Below are positions 63,456 to 64,000 of a DNA stretch of 64,000 nt, in pieces. A model generated the notes under the pieces. The model did no database searches. It had not been told where the DNA came from and saw nothing but the letters and a program-made list of their open reading frames with translations. The DNA is from Globomyces pollinis-pini. Taxonomy: Eukaryota; Chytridiomycota; Chytridiomycetes; Rhizophydiales; Globomycetaceae. Numbering within the stretch: the first letter of the stretch is position 1; the number at the start of each line of letters is the position of its first letter. The stretch spans positions 66,828 to 130,827 of the forward strand of contig MU621095.1 of NCBI GenBank assembly GCA_025399215.1, written 5' to 3'. Both the position numbers and the translations under genes were made by a program.

Positions 63456-64000
63456 ATGGTCATTACTTCATCATTAAATGAAGAGGTTGTTTATGATCCT
63501 TTACAATTGGATTTTGCTCAGGATAGAGAACTTTATGTGGATATCACAACCACTCCCAAATTCGAACGAACAGTTGTTCAGCAAAATAGTACCGACAACA
63601 AAAATGTCATCAAGAGTGATAATAATGTAGTAGATATTGACGATCTTCAGAGTGAGGCTTCAGAACCAGTAGTTGAAAGGAAACAATCTGTCGAATTAAG
63701 ATTGAAAAATATTGTTAAAAGGAAAGCATCGTTTTCATCACAAAGGTCTCCAGGAAGTATCAGTTCTGATGCGAACGAGAAACCAAAGGCAGAAGTACCA
63801 CCAATTGATACCAAATCTGTTGACAGGTCAACTGATTCTGATCTATACAGTCCTATATATACTAGATATGTATTAACACCTTCTGGTATATATTTGAAAT
63901 GTTAACATAAAGGGGATCGATTTGATGTATCATCTCTTAAAAGAAATTCGGACTTTCATGATTTGTTTCCATTGCTGGACACCAATGAATGTCTAATTGA
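63456..64000 (+). CDS. GRAM-domain protein, Lam/GRAMD1-type sterol-transfer candidate (3' end outside window)
   Basis: A frame from ATG 63456 (MVITSSLNEEVVYDPLQLDF) encodes a disordered acidic/Ser-rich region. A 27-nt intron (about 63888-63914) joins YVLTPSG to DRFDVSSLKRNSDFHDLFPL, then LDTNECLI at the window edge. The pattern KRNxDFHxLFPxxxxxExLI is the start of the GRAM domain in Lam/Ysp and GRAMD1 proteins, which transfer sterols at ER contact sites through a following VASt/StART-like domain. That domain would lie beyond the window. The frame is open for some codons upstream of 63456 (WFFTYYPETQ), so an earlier exon and start are possible. Confidence 0.6.

Overview
This is an AT-rich, gene-dense eukaryotic nuclear contig. 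It is most likely from an early-diverging, probably zoosporic, fungus or a close fungal relative. Reading frames are broken by about 90 very short GT...AG introns, most 24-36 nt and the shortest read 19 nt, so nearly every gene has to be assembled from several open segments. All three stop codons are used, so the code looks standard. The fungal assignment rests on gene content: fungal-type C2H2 factors, MED19, LST8, OMA1, CWC21, a GH26-like enzyme and an AbfB-like domain. A giant PACT-domain centrosomal scaffold and a probable CFAP97/Hemingway homologue point to centrioles or a flagellated stage. This placement is inference; no rRNA or tRNA gene was found to test it.

Region 1 (1-12.4 kb) is housekeeping: the 3' end of an SMG5-like nonsense-mediated-decay factor, an unrecognised disordered protein, MED19, an Arg/Ser/Pro/Asp-repeat protein, a small one-TM protein, a membrane-anchored GH26-like glycoside hydrolase, cytosolic cysteinyl-tRNA synthetase and COP9 signalosome subunit 5. 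Region 2 (12.5-30.6 kb) holds a divergent pair of giants: a ~2,940-residue PACT coiled-coil protein (-) and the ATR/Mec1 checkpoint kinase (+). Region 3 (30.6-39.7 kb) is again compact: a polytopic membrane protein, a mitochondrial carrier, LST8 (a TOR complex subunit), an LRR protein with an F-box-like segment, a DDT/PHD chromatin protein, mitochondrial OMA1 whose start lies 12 bp from the divergent DDT/PHD start, and the spliceosomal CWC21/SRRM2 protein.

Region 4 (39.8-50.6 kb) is the unusual part. A CFAP97-like gene is followed by seven same-strand, intronless copies of a ~107-120-residue C2H2 protein spaced 1.0-1.65 kb apart. Zinc ligands are intact in two or three copies and lost in the others, yet the block after the fingers (WNRDSLMDYCRRYIEST) and the C-terminal peptide (KRNQVMSIKxLxS) stay conserved. 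Each copy has a conserved dyad-containing element 35-115 bp upstream of its start, and most have a CCCGCCC box further out. Several spacers carry decayed fragments of the CFAP97-like gene, so the duplicated unit included its 3' end. A more distant C2H2 relative with the same type of C-terminal motif lies at 55.1 kb.

Region 5 (50.6-64 kb) has two divergent GST-like genes, a CCCH zinc-finger protein, the distant C2H2 gene, a 1.5-kb gene-poor stretch, a small basic protein whose only intron is 19 nt, a secreted protein of unknown function, the CSB/Rad26 repair ATPase, an AbfB-like beta-trefoil protein, and the start of a GRAM-domain (Lam/GRAMD-type) protein cut by the window edge.
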